A DNA stretch of 41,704 nucleotides from Bacillota bacterium (lineage in GTDB: Bacteria > Bacillota > UBA5301): the NCBI GenBank assembly GCA_012735535.1, contig JAAYHC010000045.1:1-41704 (forward strand). Direction: 5' to 3'. Both the position numbers and the translations under genes were made by a program. Shown piece after piece: positions 24,029 to 32,682 of the stretch. Below the pieces are notes generated by a model that did no database searches, had not been told where the DNA came from, and saw nothing but the letters and a program-made list of their open reading frames with translations. Each line of letters starts with the position of its first letter. Positions within the stretch are counted from its first letter, which is position 1.

Positions 24029-24032
24029 CTGA

Positions 24033-25211
24033 TTACCTGCGGGCGATGAACTCGGCGATGCGCCGACACCCCTCGATGATGTCACTTTCTGCGGTAGCAT
24101 ATGATAAGCGGAAATAACCTGGGGCGCCAAAAGCTTCGCCGGGAACCGCTGCCACCAGCTGTTCGCTCAATAACTGTGCGCAAAACTCTTCGGAAGTAGT
24201 GTAACCCGGAGTCTGCCGCAGATCGATGAATAAATAGAAAGCGCCCTGCGGCAATATCAGTGAAAATCCCTTGACCCGGGCTAATTGCTCAAACATCAGA
24301 TCGCGGCGCCGGCGGAAAGCCGCTTGCATCATGGCCAGCTCCGGAATATCCTGGGTTAGTCCGGCCAAAGCCGCGTACTGAGAAATCGACGAAGGATTGG
24401 AGGTGGAATGGCTCTGCAGATCGGTCATGGCCTTGATAATTGGGGCCGGCCCGGCAGCCCAGCCCAACCGCCATCCGGTCATGCTGAAACTCTTTGAGAC
24501 CCCGCCGATCGTGATCGTCCGCTCCCTGATCTCCGGCGACAAGGCGGCGATACAGGTGTGGGCACCATCATAGACCAGATCGTCGTAGATTTCATCGGAA
24601 ACCAAGAGCAAGTTATAGTTGACCGCCAACTGTCCCAGGGCCTGCAAATAATCGCGGGGGTACACCGCTCCCGTCGGATTATTCGGCGAATTGACAATGA
24701 TCGCCTTGGTTCGCTTGGTGATGGCCGCCTCGACCGCCGCCAGGGTGGGCACAAAACCGGTTTCGATCCCCCCCTCGACAATTACCGGAATCCCCCCGGC
24801 CAATTTGACCATCTCCGGATAGCTGACCCAGTAGGGGCTGAAGATAATGACCTCATCACCGGGGTTGAGAATGACTTGGCATAAATTGTACAGTTCTTGC
24901 TTGCCCCCAGCACCGATGATGATCTCGGCGGGTTCGTAATCGACTTGGTAGTTGCGGCGGAAACGGTCGGCCACCGCCCGGCGTAACTCGGGGATGCCGG
25001 GAGTAGCCGTATATTTGGTCTTACCCGAACGCATGGCTACCTCGGCCGCGGCGATAATCTGCGGCGGAGTGGGAAAATCCGGCTCACCGGTGGCAAAACT
25101 CAGTACCGGTTTACCTTGACTTTGCAGCTCCTTGGCCAAAGCATTAATGCGCAAAGTTGCCGACGGGGCGAGTTGAGCCATCCGAGCTGCCATTAACTTT
25201 TGGTAGTCCAT
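24033..25211 (-). CDS. Class I pyridoxal-phosphate aminotransferase, aspartate-type
   Basis: 392 residues of the class I/II aminotransferase subfamily of AspC/AspB. The PLP-lysine motif GGVSKSFSMTGWRLG lies near residue 230. Binding-site signatures are GEPDFPTP, TATPGIPELRRAVA, NSPNNPTGAVY and SDEIYDDL. The enzyme transfers amino groups between aspartate, aromatic amino acids or similar and 2-oxoglutarate. ATG at 25211 is behind GGAGGT. It sits 23 bases downstream of the glycosylase gene and 4 bases before the lipoate ligase. The exact substrate cannot be fixed here; aspartate is the default call. Confidence 0.92.
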   Translation of the reverse strand: MDYQKLMAARMAQLAPSATLRINALAKELQSQGKPVLSFATGEPDFPTPPQIIAAAEVAMRSGKTKYTATPGIPELRRAVADRFRRNYQVDYEPAEIIIGAGGKQELYNLCQVILNPGDEVIIFSPYWVSYPEMVKLAGGIPVIVEGGIETGFVPTLAAVEAAITKRTKAIIVNSPNNPTGAVYPRDYLQALGQLAVNYNLLLVSDEIYDDLVYDGAHTCIAALSPEIRERTITIGGVSKSFSMTGWRLGWAAGPAPIIKAMTDLQSHSTSNPSSISQYAALAGLTQDIPELAMMQAAFRRRRDLMFEQLARVKGFSLILPQGAFYLFIDLRQTPGYTTSEEFCAQLLSEQLVAAVPGEAFGAPGYFRLSYATAESDIIEGCRRIAEFIARR

Positions 25212-25234
25212 GCTAATAATTACCTCCAAGGTTG

Positions 25235-25921
25235 TTAACTTTCCACAGTTGACTTTTCATTTCCTGCCGGCTGATAGCGGCACCGGACCAGCAGCGGACA
25301 CTCGACACACAGCGGCTGTTTGGCCCGGCAATAGCGGTTGCCGACCGCGACAATGAGAGCGTGATACTCGTTGTAAAGCTGCACATCTGGCGGCAGATGA
25401 TCCATGAAATAGGCCCGCAGCGTTTCATACTCGATCCCTTCCGGATGTATGCCTAGCCGTGCCCAGATCCGCTTGGTATAAGCATCAACAACAAAAGTTG
25501 GCAGGCCACCGGCATACAGCAGGATGCTGTCAACGGTCTCCGGGCCCAAGCCCCAAATGCCGAGCAACTCGGCCCGCAGTTCAGACAAGGGGCGGCGAAA
25601 GAGCGCGGTGAGATCGCCCTGGTACTTGTCGAGTAAATGGCGACAGAAGGCCTGCAATTTACGGCGTTTCTGCCGATAGTACAGGGTGGGGCGGATGGCC
25701 TCCTCGATCACCTCATCCGGTGCGGTCAGCAGCGCTACCGGATCTAGAAGGTCCTTTTCTTTGAGGTTAGCGATGGCAATTTCGACATTGCGCCAGGCCA
25801 CCGATTGGGTCAGTATCGCCCCAACGATCACTTCAAATGGCATTTCCGCCGGCCACCAATGGCGCGGTCCGAAATGGTCGAACATCAATTGGTAAATATG
25901 TAGCAGATCCTCTCGACTCAT
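25235..25921 (-). CDS. HhH-GPD DNA glycosylase, endonuclease III-related (MagIII-like)
   Basis: 228 residues in the helix-hairpin-helix/Gly-Pro-Asp superfamily. LGIWGLGPETVDSILLYA is the HhH segment, with Glu where EndoIII has its Schiff-base Lys, so it is likely monofunctional without AP lyase activity. FVVDAYTKRI holds the catalytic Asp. The [4Fe-4S] cluster Cys spacing CX6CX2CX5C lies at the C-terminus (CRAKQPLCVECPLLVRC). This matches the COG2231 group that includes MagIII 3-methyladenine glycosylase of Helicobacter. ATG at 25921 has no clear ribosome site. It begins a new transcript past the terminator at 25934. Confidence 0.85.
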   Translation of the reverse strand: MSREDLLHIYQLMFDHFGPRHWWPAEMPFEVIVGAILTQSVAWRNVEIAIANLKEKDLLDPVALLTAPDEVIEEAIRPTLYYRQKRRKLQAFCRHLLDKYQGDLTALFRRPLSELRAELLGIWGLGPETVDSILLYAGGLPTFVVDAYTKRIWARLGIHPEGIEYETLRAYFMDHLPPDVQLYNEYHALIVAVGNRYCRAKQPLCVECPLLVRCRYQPAGNEKSTVES

Positions 25922-25933
25922 CGTGAAAATGAC

Positions 25934-25963
25934 AAAAAAGGCACCCTATGATCACGAGCGCCT
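25934..25963 (-). terminator. Terminator closing the citrate/PaaK operon
   Basis: On the minus strand AGGCGCTC (25963-25956) pairs with GGGTGCCT (25946-25939) using two wobble pairs, followed by six T residues (25939-25934). It lies 20 bases past the ACT protein stop. Confidence 0.75.
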
Positions 25964-25982
25964 GTTGTCAGCGATTAAGCAA

Positions 25983-26414
25983 TTATAATGTATATAATTT
26001 CTCGGCCGGGATGACGTTGATACCCGCCGCGTGTAAAATCTGCTTAGCCTCAGCCGGCTCGCTCACCCGGAAAATCACCAGCGCATCCTCGGAAGCCTTC
26101 GCGACAAAGGCGTACATGTACTCGACATTTATCCCCTTGGCCTCCAAGACCTCCAAGACGAAACCGAGTCCGCCGGGCTTGTCAGGGACCTCTACCGCGA
26201 TAACCTCCGTCTCGCTGGCCGAAAACCCGTGTTGGACCAGGGTTTCAACCGCTTTGGCCGGGTCGTTCACGATTAAGCGCAGAATGCCGTAATCACTTGT
26301 ATCAGCCACCGATAGCGCCCGAATGTTGATCCCGGCCGCCCCCAACAGTTTACTGACCTCAGCCAACCGTCCGGCTTTGTTCTCCAGAAATACCGAGACC
26401 TGCCGTACACTCAT
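25983..26414 (-). CDS. Tandem ACT-domain protein
   Basis: 143 residues that form two ACT (small-molecule binding) domains: about 1-70 starting RQVSVFLENKAGRLAEV, and about 72-140 starting VIAVEVPDKPGGLGFVLE. ACT domains bind amino acids and regulate enzymes. Stand-alone tandem ACT proteins are regularly found beside phenylacetate-CoA ligase in anaerobes. Here it lies 4 bases after paaK, which fits that link. ATG behind AAGGAGGG. It probably senses an aromatic amino acid or related metabolite. The terminator that follows ends the operon. Confidence 0.9.
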   Translation of the reverse strand: MSVRQVSVFLENKAGRLAEVSKLLGAAGINIRALSVADTSDYGILRLIVNDPAKAVETLVQHGFSASETEVIAVEVPDKPGGLGFVLEVLEAKGINVEYMYAFVAKASEDALVIFRVSEPAEAKQILHAAGINVIPAEKLYTL

Positions 26415-26418
26415 CTGC

Positions 26419-27726
26419 TTAGCCCTCCTTTGAAGTGGTATACAGGCTGCGTTTATCGACCACGCGCTGAGCTTTTCCGGCGCCCCGCGGAATGGTTTGC
26501 GGTTCCACCAACTTGATCCGCAGGTGCAGACCTAAGGTGCTTTGGATCGCCTGGTCAATTCGCTTGCTCAGGCTCTCAAGGCGGCGAACCTCGTCCAGAG
26601 CGATGGTTGACGGTACTTCCACCCATAGTTCGGCATCATCCAAGGCTCCTTTGCGGTCGACCACCAACTGGTAGTTGGGTTCGATCCCTTCGATCGAAAG
26701 CAGAACCGCTTCGATCTGCGAGGGGAAGACGTTCACACCGCGGATGATGAGCATGTCGTCCGTCCGCCCCATGACTTTGGACATCCGCCGGAAGATCAAA
26801 CCACACGAACAAGGTTCCGCCGTTAACTTGGTAATATCACCGGTACGGTAGCGCACCAGCGGCAAAGCTTGCTTGGTAACCGTGGTAATCACTAATTCGC
26901 CGGGTTCGCCGTCCGGTAATTGTTCGCCGGTCTCCGGGTCGATAATTTCGCAAATAAAGTGGTCTTCATAGAGGTGCAAGCCGTCTTGACAGGTACATTC
27001 GCAGGCCACACCCGGCCCCATAATCTCACTGAGGCCATAGATATCAATCGCCTTGAGATGTAATCGGGCCTCGATCTGGCGCCGCATTTCCTCCGTCCAC
27101 GGCTCGGCACCGAAGATACCTACCCGCAGCTTGAGTACGGCCGGATCAATCCCCATCTGCTCCAAGGTCTCGGCGATGTATAAAGCATACGAGGGGGTGC
27201 AGGCGAGCACCGTCGAGCCGAAGTCTTGCATCAGCTGAACCTGCTTGGCCGTATTGCCACCTGAGATCGGAATGACCGAGGCCCCGATCCGCTCGGCGCC
27301 ATAGTGCATTCCCAGTCCCCCGGTGAAGAGCCCGTAACCGTAGGCCACTTGAATCACATCATCAGACCCAACCCCCGCATATGTAAGGGCCCGGGCGGCC
27401 AACTCCGCCCAAATCTCGATGTCATCTTTGGTATACCCCACCACAGTGGGACGGCCCGTGGTGCCGGAAGAAGCATGGATCCGCACCACTTGTTTCATAT
27501 CAACGGCAAAGAGCCCAAACGGGTAATTATCCCGCAAATCGGCCTTGGTGGTAAAAGGCAGTTTAGTTAAGTCGGCGATCCCGGTGATGCTTTCCGGTCG
27601 CACTCCGCTCGCATCCAGGGCTTGCCGGTAAAAGGGCACACTTTGATAAACGCGATTGACCATGTTCACCAAACGAGCAGACTGAACGTGCTCCAGTTCG
27701 GCCCGGTTACGGATTACAGACTCCAC
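26419..27726 (-). CDS. paaK: Phenylacetate--CoA ligase
   Basis: 435 residues of the AMP-forming ligase PaaK family. It activates aryl acetates to CoA thioesters with ATP. The nucleotide loop [16 protein letters not shown] lies at about 82-97. The acyl-adenylate motif [11 protein letters not shown] is near 235, [10 protein letters not shown] is near 300, and the C-terminal domain holds the GAGKAQRV lysine. A Cys cluster (ACECTCQDG, then EPCSCG) matches PaaK proteins. GTG at 27726 behind GGGAGGAGAG. In amino-acid-fermenting anaerobes it works with IorAB or other ferredoxin oxidoreductases; none are in this window. Confidence 0.94.
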   Translation of the reverse strand: MESVIRNRAELEHVQSARLVNMVNRVYQSVPFYRQALDASGVRPESITGIADLTKLPFTTKADLRDNYPFGLFAVDMKQVVRIHASSGTTGRPTVVGYTKDDIEIWAELAARALTYAGVGSDDVIQVAYGYGLFTGGLGMHYGAERIGASVIPISGGNTAKQVQLMQDFGSTVLACTPSYALYIAETLEQMGIDPAVLKLRVGIFGAEPWTEEMRRQIEARLHLKAIDIYGLSEIMGPGVACECTCQDGLHLYEDHFICEIIDPETGEQLPDGEPGELVITTVTKQALPLVRYRTGDITKLTAEPCSCGLIFRRMSKVMGRTDDMLIIRGVNVFPSQIEAVLLSIEGIEPNYQLVVDRKGALDDAELWVEVPSTIALDEVRRLESLSKRIDQAIQSTLGLHLRIKLVEPQTIPRGAGKAQRVVDKRSLYTTSKEG

Positions 27727-27752
27727 TACTCTCTCCTCCCTACTCTCGCCAT

Positions 27753-28457
27753 CTATAGCTGGGTGATCAACTTGAAGACATCGGCTAAAGCGCCTCGGTA
27801 ATCAGGGGACAGACCGGTCTCCGGCCGGTCGACAAGATAATCTTCGACCAAGAAGGTCTTCATCCCTAGTTTGGCAGCGACCAAATCTTCGTAAGGATCA
27901 TTACCGACCATTAGGCACTCGGCCGCATTATACCCGGTCTTCTCCAAGATTTCTTCGTAATAAGCTACTTGAGGTTTACAATAATGCATGATTTCGTACG
28001 TCGTGACCAGGTCAAAAGGATGGTCGTCAATCCCGATCCAGCGCATTCGCTCCCGCACCGCCGCGGTTGGAAAAACCGGGTTGGTCGCGATCACCAAACC
28101 GAAGCCGCGTTTAGCCGCTGCCTCGACGATCTCACGGCTCAGCGGAGTGGGATTGGCGTATAGAACCAGTTCGGGAAATTTATGCGCATAAAAATCATCT
28201 AAGACCGGCATCAGCACCTCTTGCGGCACACCGACCCGAGCCAGGAAATCGTTCCAAAAGACCTCCTCATTGGTCAAGTGCGGATTGGTATTCTCAATCA
28301 TCACATAGGTCGAGGCCATGAGATCCTGGACGAATTTGTTCGGATCGGTCAAATGGGCCACGCTTTGGCCGATCGCTTTGAGGTACTGACGTAAAAAGTC
28401 ATCGGTATCTAACGGAAGTAGCGTTCCGTCAAGGTCAAATAGTATCGCCTTGATCAA
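27753..28457 (-). CDS. HAD-family hydrolase
   Basis: 234 residues of the haloacid dehalogenase phosphatase superfamily. Motif I is FDLDGTLLP near the N-terminus with the nucleophile Asp. Motif II is ATNP. Motif III is the Lys of YCKPQ. Motif IV is VGNDPYED. An alpha-helical cap is inserted after motif I. TTG at 28457 is 6 bases behind AGGAGG; longer reading frames run into the isocitrate dehydrogenase gene. The position between isocitrate dehydrogenase and paaK gives no clear substrate. A phosphoglycolate- or sugar-phosphate-type phosphatase is possible. Confidence 0.87.
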   Translation of the reverse strand: MIKAILFDLDGTLLPLDTDDFLRQYLKAIGQSVAHLTDPNKFVQDLMASTYVMIENTNPHLTNEEVFWNDFLARVGVPQEVLMPVLDDFYAHKFPELVLYANPTPLSREIVEAAAKRGFGLVIATNPVFPTAAVRERMRWIGIDDHPFDLVTTYEIMHYCKPQVAYYEEILEKTGYNAAECLMVGNDPYEDLVAAKLGMKTFLVEDYLVDRPETGLSPDYRGALADVFKLITQL

Positions 28458-28467
28458 GACAATCCTC

Positions 28468-29475
28468 CTATAAGTTCTGCACAACCGCCTTGGTAAAATC
28501 GGTCGTTGTTGCGGTGCCGCCCAAATCCGGGGTCACCCATTTGCCCTCGCTGATAACCGCGGTAACCGCCTGATGCACGCGTGCCGCTTCCGCGGTATAA
28601 CCAAGATGTTCGAGCATCAGCGCGGCCGAAAGGATTAGCGCGGTCGGATTAGCGATATTTTGACCGGCAATCTGGGGCGCCGAACCGTGCACAGCCTCAA
28701 AAACCGCAGCATCATCGCCAAGGTTAGCGCCGGGGGCCACACCTAACCCACCAACCAAACCGGCACATAGATCTGAAATGATGTCGCCGAAGAGGTTCGG
28801 CAAGACCAATACGTCGAACTCGGTCGGATCCACGACCAAGCGCAAGCTCAAGGCATCGACGATAACTTCATCATATGCGATCTCCGGATAATTGGCCGCC
28901 ACCTCGCGGACCGCCTCAAGGAAAAGGCCGTCGGTGAGCTTCAAGATATTGGCTTTATGACCGGCGGTCACCCTGCGCCGTCCGGTCTGACGGGCAAACT
29001 CGAAAGCCCGCTGCGCAATGCGGCGGCTGGCCTTTCTGGTGATGAGGCGAATGCTCTCCGCGGCATCCTCGCCGATCATGTGCTCGATGCCGGCATAGAG
29101 GCATTCGGTGTTTTCGCGAAAAATAACCAGGTCAACCCCGGTATACCGGGAGTTGATCCCGGCCATCGTCTTTGCGGGGCGCACATTGGCGTACAAATCT
29201 AAAGCCTTGCGGATCCCAACATTCACGCTGCGGAACCCGGTGCCGACCGGAGTAGTAACCGGTCCTTTCAAAGCAACCTTGTTCCGCTTGATCGACTCAA
29301 GGGTTTCCTCCGGCAACGGGGTGCCGTATTTCTCCACCGCGCCGGCGCCGGCAATCGCCTCCTCCCACTCAAAGCCAAGCTTGAGGGCGTCAATAACCTG
29401 GCGGGCCGCCCCGGCAACCTCCGGGCCAATCCCGTCACCGGGAATCAAGGTAATCTTCCGTACTTCGCCAGCCAT
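28468..29475 (-). CDS. NAD-type isocitrate dehydrogenase (IDH/IPMDH/homoisocitrate family)
   Basis: 335 residues of the beta-decarboxylating dehydrogenase family. GDGIGPEV is at the N-terminus, SVNVGIRKALDLYANVRPAK carries substrate-binding Arg residues, and DLVIFRENTECLYAG and AVFEAVHGSAPQIAGQ (nucleotide loop) follow. The NVGIRK form fits isocitrate dehydrogenase better than isopropylmalate dehydrogenase. ATG at 29475 has GGAGG just upstream. Operon position after an aconitase pair and a Re-citrate-synthase-like gene supports oxidation of isocitrate to 2-oxoglutarate. Homoisocitrate is the alternative if the first enzyme makes homocitrate. Confidence 0.87.
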   Translation of the reverse strand: MAGEVRKITLIPGDGIGPEVAGAARQVIDALKLGFEWEEAIAGAGAVEKYGTPLPEETLESIKRNKVALKGPVTTPVGTGFRSVNVGIRKALDLYANVRPAKTMAGINSRYTGVDLVIFRENTECLYAGIEHMIGEDAAESIRLITRKASRRIAQRAFEFARQTGRRRVTAGHKANILKLTDGLFLEAVREVAANYPEIAYDEVIVDALSLRLVVDPTEFDVLVLPNLFGDIISDLCAGLVGGLGVAPGANLGDDAAVFEAVHGSAPQIAGQNIANPTALILSAALMLEHLGYTAEAARVHQAVTAVISEGKWVTPDLGGTATTTDFTKAVVQNL

Positions 29476-29476
29476 C

Positions 29477-29980
29477 TTAATCCTCCAATGCAAATCCTTT
29501 ATGCTTACGAATATGGCTAGCCAGACCGCCATCGTTAAGAATTCTAATCATCACTTCGGGTAGCGGTTTGGCGGTAATCTCCACCCCGGTGGTCAAATTG
29601 GTGACCTTGCCGGTGCCCAGATTAACCTCCAGCTCATCACCGTCCGAGATTGCGCTGGTATCGACCTCAACGACCGGCAAGCCGGTATTAATTGCATTCC
29701 GGTAAAAGATGCGCGCGAAGGAGCTGGCGATCACCGCGGAGATATTCGCGTGAATGATCGCTAGCGGCGCCTGTTCCCGACTGGAGCCACAGCCGAAGTT
29801 CCGCCCGGCCACGATGAAATCGCCCGGTTCGACTTTGTTGTAAAAGTCGGGATCCAAGTCTTCCATCACGTGCTTGGCGAGCTCTTTCATATCCAAAGTC
29901 TTGAACTTGTATTTCCCGGAAATGATGTAGTCGGTATTAACATCATCGCCGAAGCGATGGGCTTTTCCACGCAAAATCAT
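29477..29980 (-). CDS. Aconitase/isopropylmalate isomerase family, small subunit
   Basis: 167 residues of the LeuD/HacB swivel domain. The start MILRGKAHRFGDDVNTDYI and the active-site GCGSSREQAP (about 68-77) are typical. It completes the active site of the large subunit encoded 10 bases upstream. ATG at 29980 behind GAGGTG; the long upstream reading frame overlaps the large-subunit gene and is not real. In this operon it most likely isomerises citrate to isocitrate (aconitase) rather than isopropylmalate, since no leuA or leuB is nearby. Confidence 0.92.
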   Translation of the reverse strand: MILRGKAHRFGDDVNTDYIISGKYKFKTLDMKELAKHVMEDLDPDFYNKVEPGDFIVAGRNFGCGSSREQAPLAIIHANISAVIASSFARIFYRNAINTGLPVVEVDTSAISDGDELEVNLGTGKVTNLTTGVEITAKPLPEVMIRILNDGGLASHIRKHKGFALED

Positions 29981-29990
29981 CGTGTGCACC

Positions 29991-31250
29991 TCACTTTGTA
30001 AAATAGACTCGCGGATCAGCGATCTCGCCGGCGATGGCCGAAGCAGCCACCGTAGCCGGGGATGCCAAATAGATAAAGGCATTGCTGTTACCCATCCGGC
30101 CTTTAAAGTTCCGGTTCGCCGTGGAGATGACGTTCTCCCCGTCCGAGGGTACACCATTATGCGTCCCGACACAGGGACCGCAGCCGGGGGTGACCACCGC
30201 CGCGCCTGCCTCGACCAGAGTACTGATGATCCCCTCTTTGATCGCCTCCAGCAAGACCGTCCGCGAGGCCGGGGCCACAATCAGCCGCACATTGGGATGG
30301 ATCTTGCGGCCGGCCAGTATTGAGGCAGCAATCCGCAAGTCCTCCAACCGGCCGTTGGTACAGGTACCGATTACCGCCTGCTGAATCGGGGTTCCGGCAA
30401 CTTCGGAGATCGGCGAGACATTGTCCACCGTATGTGGTTTGGCCACTTGCGGTTCAAGATTGGAGACATCATAACGCAGGACTTGATGATAAACGGCATC
30501 AGGGTCAGGCCAGACCGGATTCCAATCGGTACGCCCATGGGCGGCCAGCCATTCCTTGAGTTTGTCATCGGGCTCCATTAAGCCTGCTTTAGCCCCCATC
30601 TCGATAGCCATATTCGAAACCGTCATCCGGGCATCCACGCTCAGTGCGGAGATAGCTTCGCCAGCATACTCGGCCGCTTTATAGGTTGCGCCATCGGCAG
30701 TAACCTGACCGATCAAGTATAGGATCAGGTCTTTGGCGAAAACTCCGGGCGGCAAAACACCATTGCATTCAAAACGAATCGTTTCCGGGACTTTGAACCA
30801 CAACTTGCCGGTAGCCATGGCCGCGGCTAAGTCGGTAGAACCAACCCCGGTCGAAAAGGCATTGAGCGCTCCGTAGGTACAAGTGTGCGAATCGGCGCCG
30901 ATGACCAAATCACCGGCACCCACATGTCCCCGCTCCGGCATGAGTTGGTGGCACACGCCTTCCCCGATGTCATACAGGGTGATTCCCTGCTCACCGGAGA
31001 ACTCGCGCATCAGCTTATGCAGGGCGGAAACCCCCTCATTGGGGCTAGGCGCACTATGGTCAATGACCATGGCCACTTTGGCCGGGTCAAAGACCTTGTC
31101 TACCTCCATCTCCCGAAAAGCTTTAATCGCCAAGGGAGAGGTCCCATCCTGACCCATTACATAGTCAACCTTGGCTAATACAATGTCACCTGCGGCAGCA
31201 TCACAGCCGCTGTGCGCAGAGAGAATCTTCTCAATGATTGTCTTGCCCAT
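29991..31250 (-). CDS. Aconitase/isopropylmalate isomerase family, large subunit
   Basis: 419 residues, the LeuC/HacA-type two-subunit form. Three Cys for the [4Fe-4S] cluster are seen in IGTCTNG (near 290) and in PGCGPCVG (near 350). VIGADSHTCTYGALNAFSTG and FKGRMGNSNAFIYLASP are family signatures. It pairs with the small subunit downstream. A context of Re-citrate-synthase-like and isocitrate dehydrogenase genes points to the citrate-to-isocitrate reaction. ATG at 31250. Homoaconitase or isopropylmalate isomerase are the alternative substrates. Confidence 0.92.
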   Translation of the reverse strand: MGKTIIEKILSAHSGCDAAAGDIVLAKVDYVMGQDGTSPLAIKAFREMEVDKVFDPAKVAMVIDHSAPSPNEGVSALHKLMREFSGEQGITLYDIGEGVCHQLMPERGHVGAGDLVIGADSHTCTYGALNAFSTGVGSTDLAAAMATGKLWFKVPETIRFECNGVLPPGVFAKDLILYLIGQVTADGATYKAAEYAGEAISALSVDARMTVSNMAIEMGAKAGLMEPDDKLKEWLAAHGRTDWNPVWPDPDAVYHQVLRYDVSNLEPQVAKPHTVDNVSPISEVAGTPIQQAVIGTCTNGRLEDLRIAASILAGRKIHPNVRLIVAPASRTVLLEAIKEGIISTLVEAGAAVVTPGCGPCVGTHNGVPSDGENVISTANRNFKGRMGNSNAFIYLASPATVAASAIAGEIADPRVYFTK

Positions 31251-31292
31251 GTATCCTACTCCTTCTATCCTGAATGGTCTCGCCGGTATTGG

Positions 31293-32573
31293 TTACGGAG
31301 TTACGGTGAGGATCAGCCGTACTTCCTCAGGGTAATTGGCAATCAGCCAGATTTCATCCGGAGTGAGCTCCATCTGGTTGTGATGCCAAGCGTATTGCAC
31401 CAAGCGCAGCGTCTCGCGCGGATCTTCGACCTCAATGCCCAGCTCGTCAAGGACATAGAGTAAGCCTTTGAGCCCGCCGTATTCACCGGTGGTAATTACC
31501 CGGCCAATGCGCTTAAACTCGACCTCCCCGATCCCAAGTTCTTCCGGGCCATAAAGTTCGTAGTTATTGCGGTCTTTGAGCATGCCGTCCGCATGAATGC
31601 CTGATTCATGCGCGAACGCATTGGCTCCCACCCCGACCTGGTTAATCGGGATCGGCTGCCCAAATGCCCGCGCCACATAGTTGCAGATCTTCCAAGCCAT
31701 CTTGAGGTCGACCCGCGGATCAAGGAGCCCCGAGTTGCGTAAACCACGCGACTTGGTCAGAGCTAAGATGACCGAAACCAGATCGGCATTACCGGCGCGC
31801 TCACCCATACCGTTAACCGTGGTATTGATGTAAGCATCCACACCGGCCTCAATGGCGCCCATCGCCCCCTCAACCGAGTTGGCCACCGCATACCCAAGAT
31901 CGTTGTGGCAGTGCAATTCGATCGGCAGCTGCACTTCTTTGGCCAGCCGATAAACGGAATCATAGATCGAAATTGTCCGGTCGTACCCCAACGTATCACA
32001 GTATCTGATCCGCGTAGCCCCGGCTTTTTTGGCCGCCAAGGCAAACTCGATCAGATAGTCTTCATCGTAGCGCTCATCGGTTCGTGAAGCATCCTCGGCA
32101 TTGACCCCGATGATCTCAACCCCGCGCTCTTTGGCCAGGCTGACCGCCTCAACCATCATATTGATGACGTCGGAGCGGGTCATTCTCCCGCCGAACTTAC
32201 CTTTGGTCATAATCTCGGAAACAGAAATGGAAAGATTGAGGTTTTTCAGTCTGGTCAGCTCCAGGGCTTGCTCAACATCTTCGGCTTTAGCCCGGGTCCA
32301 GCCGGATAAGATAATCGGTGAGAGTAAGCCTTTCTCTTGCAGGCGCAGATTGGCCTCGATGTAGTTCTTTTCGTGCTCTAATGCGGGAAAACCGATCTCA
32401 CTCTGATAAATCCCCATTTGATTGAGGTAGATGTTGACCATGGTTTTCTGCAGCTTAGACAGGCTAATGCGTGCAGTTTGCACACCATCACGGTTGGTGA
32501 CATCCATTATATATATGCGGTTTTTAGGCTGTTCAACTTCGTACCGCAAACCAGTGGTTTTTGCCTCTTCCAT
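31293..32573 (-). CDS. Re-citrate synthase-like / homocitrate synthase family enzyme
   Basis: 426 residues of the HMG-CoA lyase-like TIM-barrel family. The N-terminal metal/substrate motif is DVTNRDGVQTARI. HCHNDLGYAVANS has the metal His pair. INTTVNGMGERAGNADL follows, then a C-terminal accessory part with HESGIHADGML. The family holds homocitrate, citramalate and isopropylmalate synthases and the Re-citrate synthase of Clostridium kluyveri. With aconitase and isocitrate dehydrogenase directly downstream, condensation of oxaloacetate and acetyl-CoA to citrate is the best guess. ATG at 32573 follows GGGGGTGAG; upstream starts overlap the promoter. No Si-citrate synthase is seen here. Confidence 0.85.
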   Translation of the reverse strand: MEEAKTTGLRYEVEQPKNRIYIMDVTNRDGVQTARISLSKLQKTMVNIYLNQMGIYQSEIGFPALEHEKNYIEANLRLQEKGLLSPIILSGWTRAKAEDVEQALELTRLKNLNLSISVSEIMTKGKFGGRMTRSDVINMMVEAVSLAKERGVEIIGVNAEDASRTDERYDEDYLIEFALAAKKAGATRIRYCDTLGYDRTISIYDSVYRLAKEVQLPIELHCHNDLGYAVANSVEGAMGAIEAGVDAYINTTVNGMGERAGNADLVSVILALTKSRGLRNSGLLDPRVDLKMAWKICNYVARAFGQPIPINQVGVGANAFAHESGIHADGMLKDRNNYELYGPEELGIGEVEFKRIGRVITTGEYGGLKGLLYVLDELGIEVEDPRETLRLVQYAWHHNQMELTPDEIWLIANYPEEVRLILTVTP

Positions 32574-32601
32574 TAGACTCACCCCCCAGGAATTTAGAGA
32601 T

Positions 32602-32630
32602 ATACTACCATTAAAGGCAGGCTCTGTCAA
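32602..32630 (-). promoter_or_regulatory. Sigma-A promoter of the citrate operon
   Basis: TTGACA (32630-32625) and TAGTAT (32607-32602) are separated by 17 bases on the minus strand, 28 bases upstream of the Re-citrate-synthase ATG. The -35 box begins 5 bases past the terminator hairpin of the preceding gene. Confidence 0.85.
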
Positions 32631-32635
32631 TGTAA

Positions 32636-32660
32636 AGGACCACCCATTCCGGGTGGTCCT
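32636..32660 (-). terminator. Hairpin terminator after the SIMPL gene
   Basis: A perfect 10 bp stem (32636-32645 with 32651-32660) with a 5-base loop lies 22 bases past the SIMPL stop. The T tract is short (TTTACATT), so it may be weak or aided by other factors. Confidence 0.6.
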
Positions 32661-32682
32661 ACGAGGCTAAAACAATATTTTA

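Noticed and set aside
17201-25234. A SAM or SAH riboswitch for the salvage genes
   Set aside because: Genes are separated by only a few bases or overlap, leaving no room for a leader within this run.
29981-30280. An N-terminal extension of the aconitase small subunit
   Set aside because: The open frame upstream of 29980 overlaps the large subunit gene in another frame; the family start MILRGKAHRFG and a ribosome site are at 29980.
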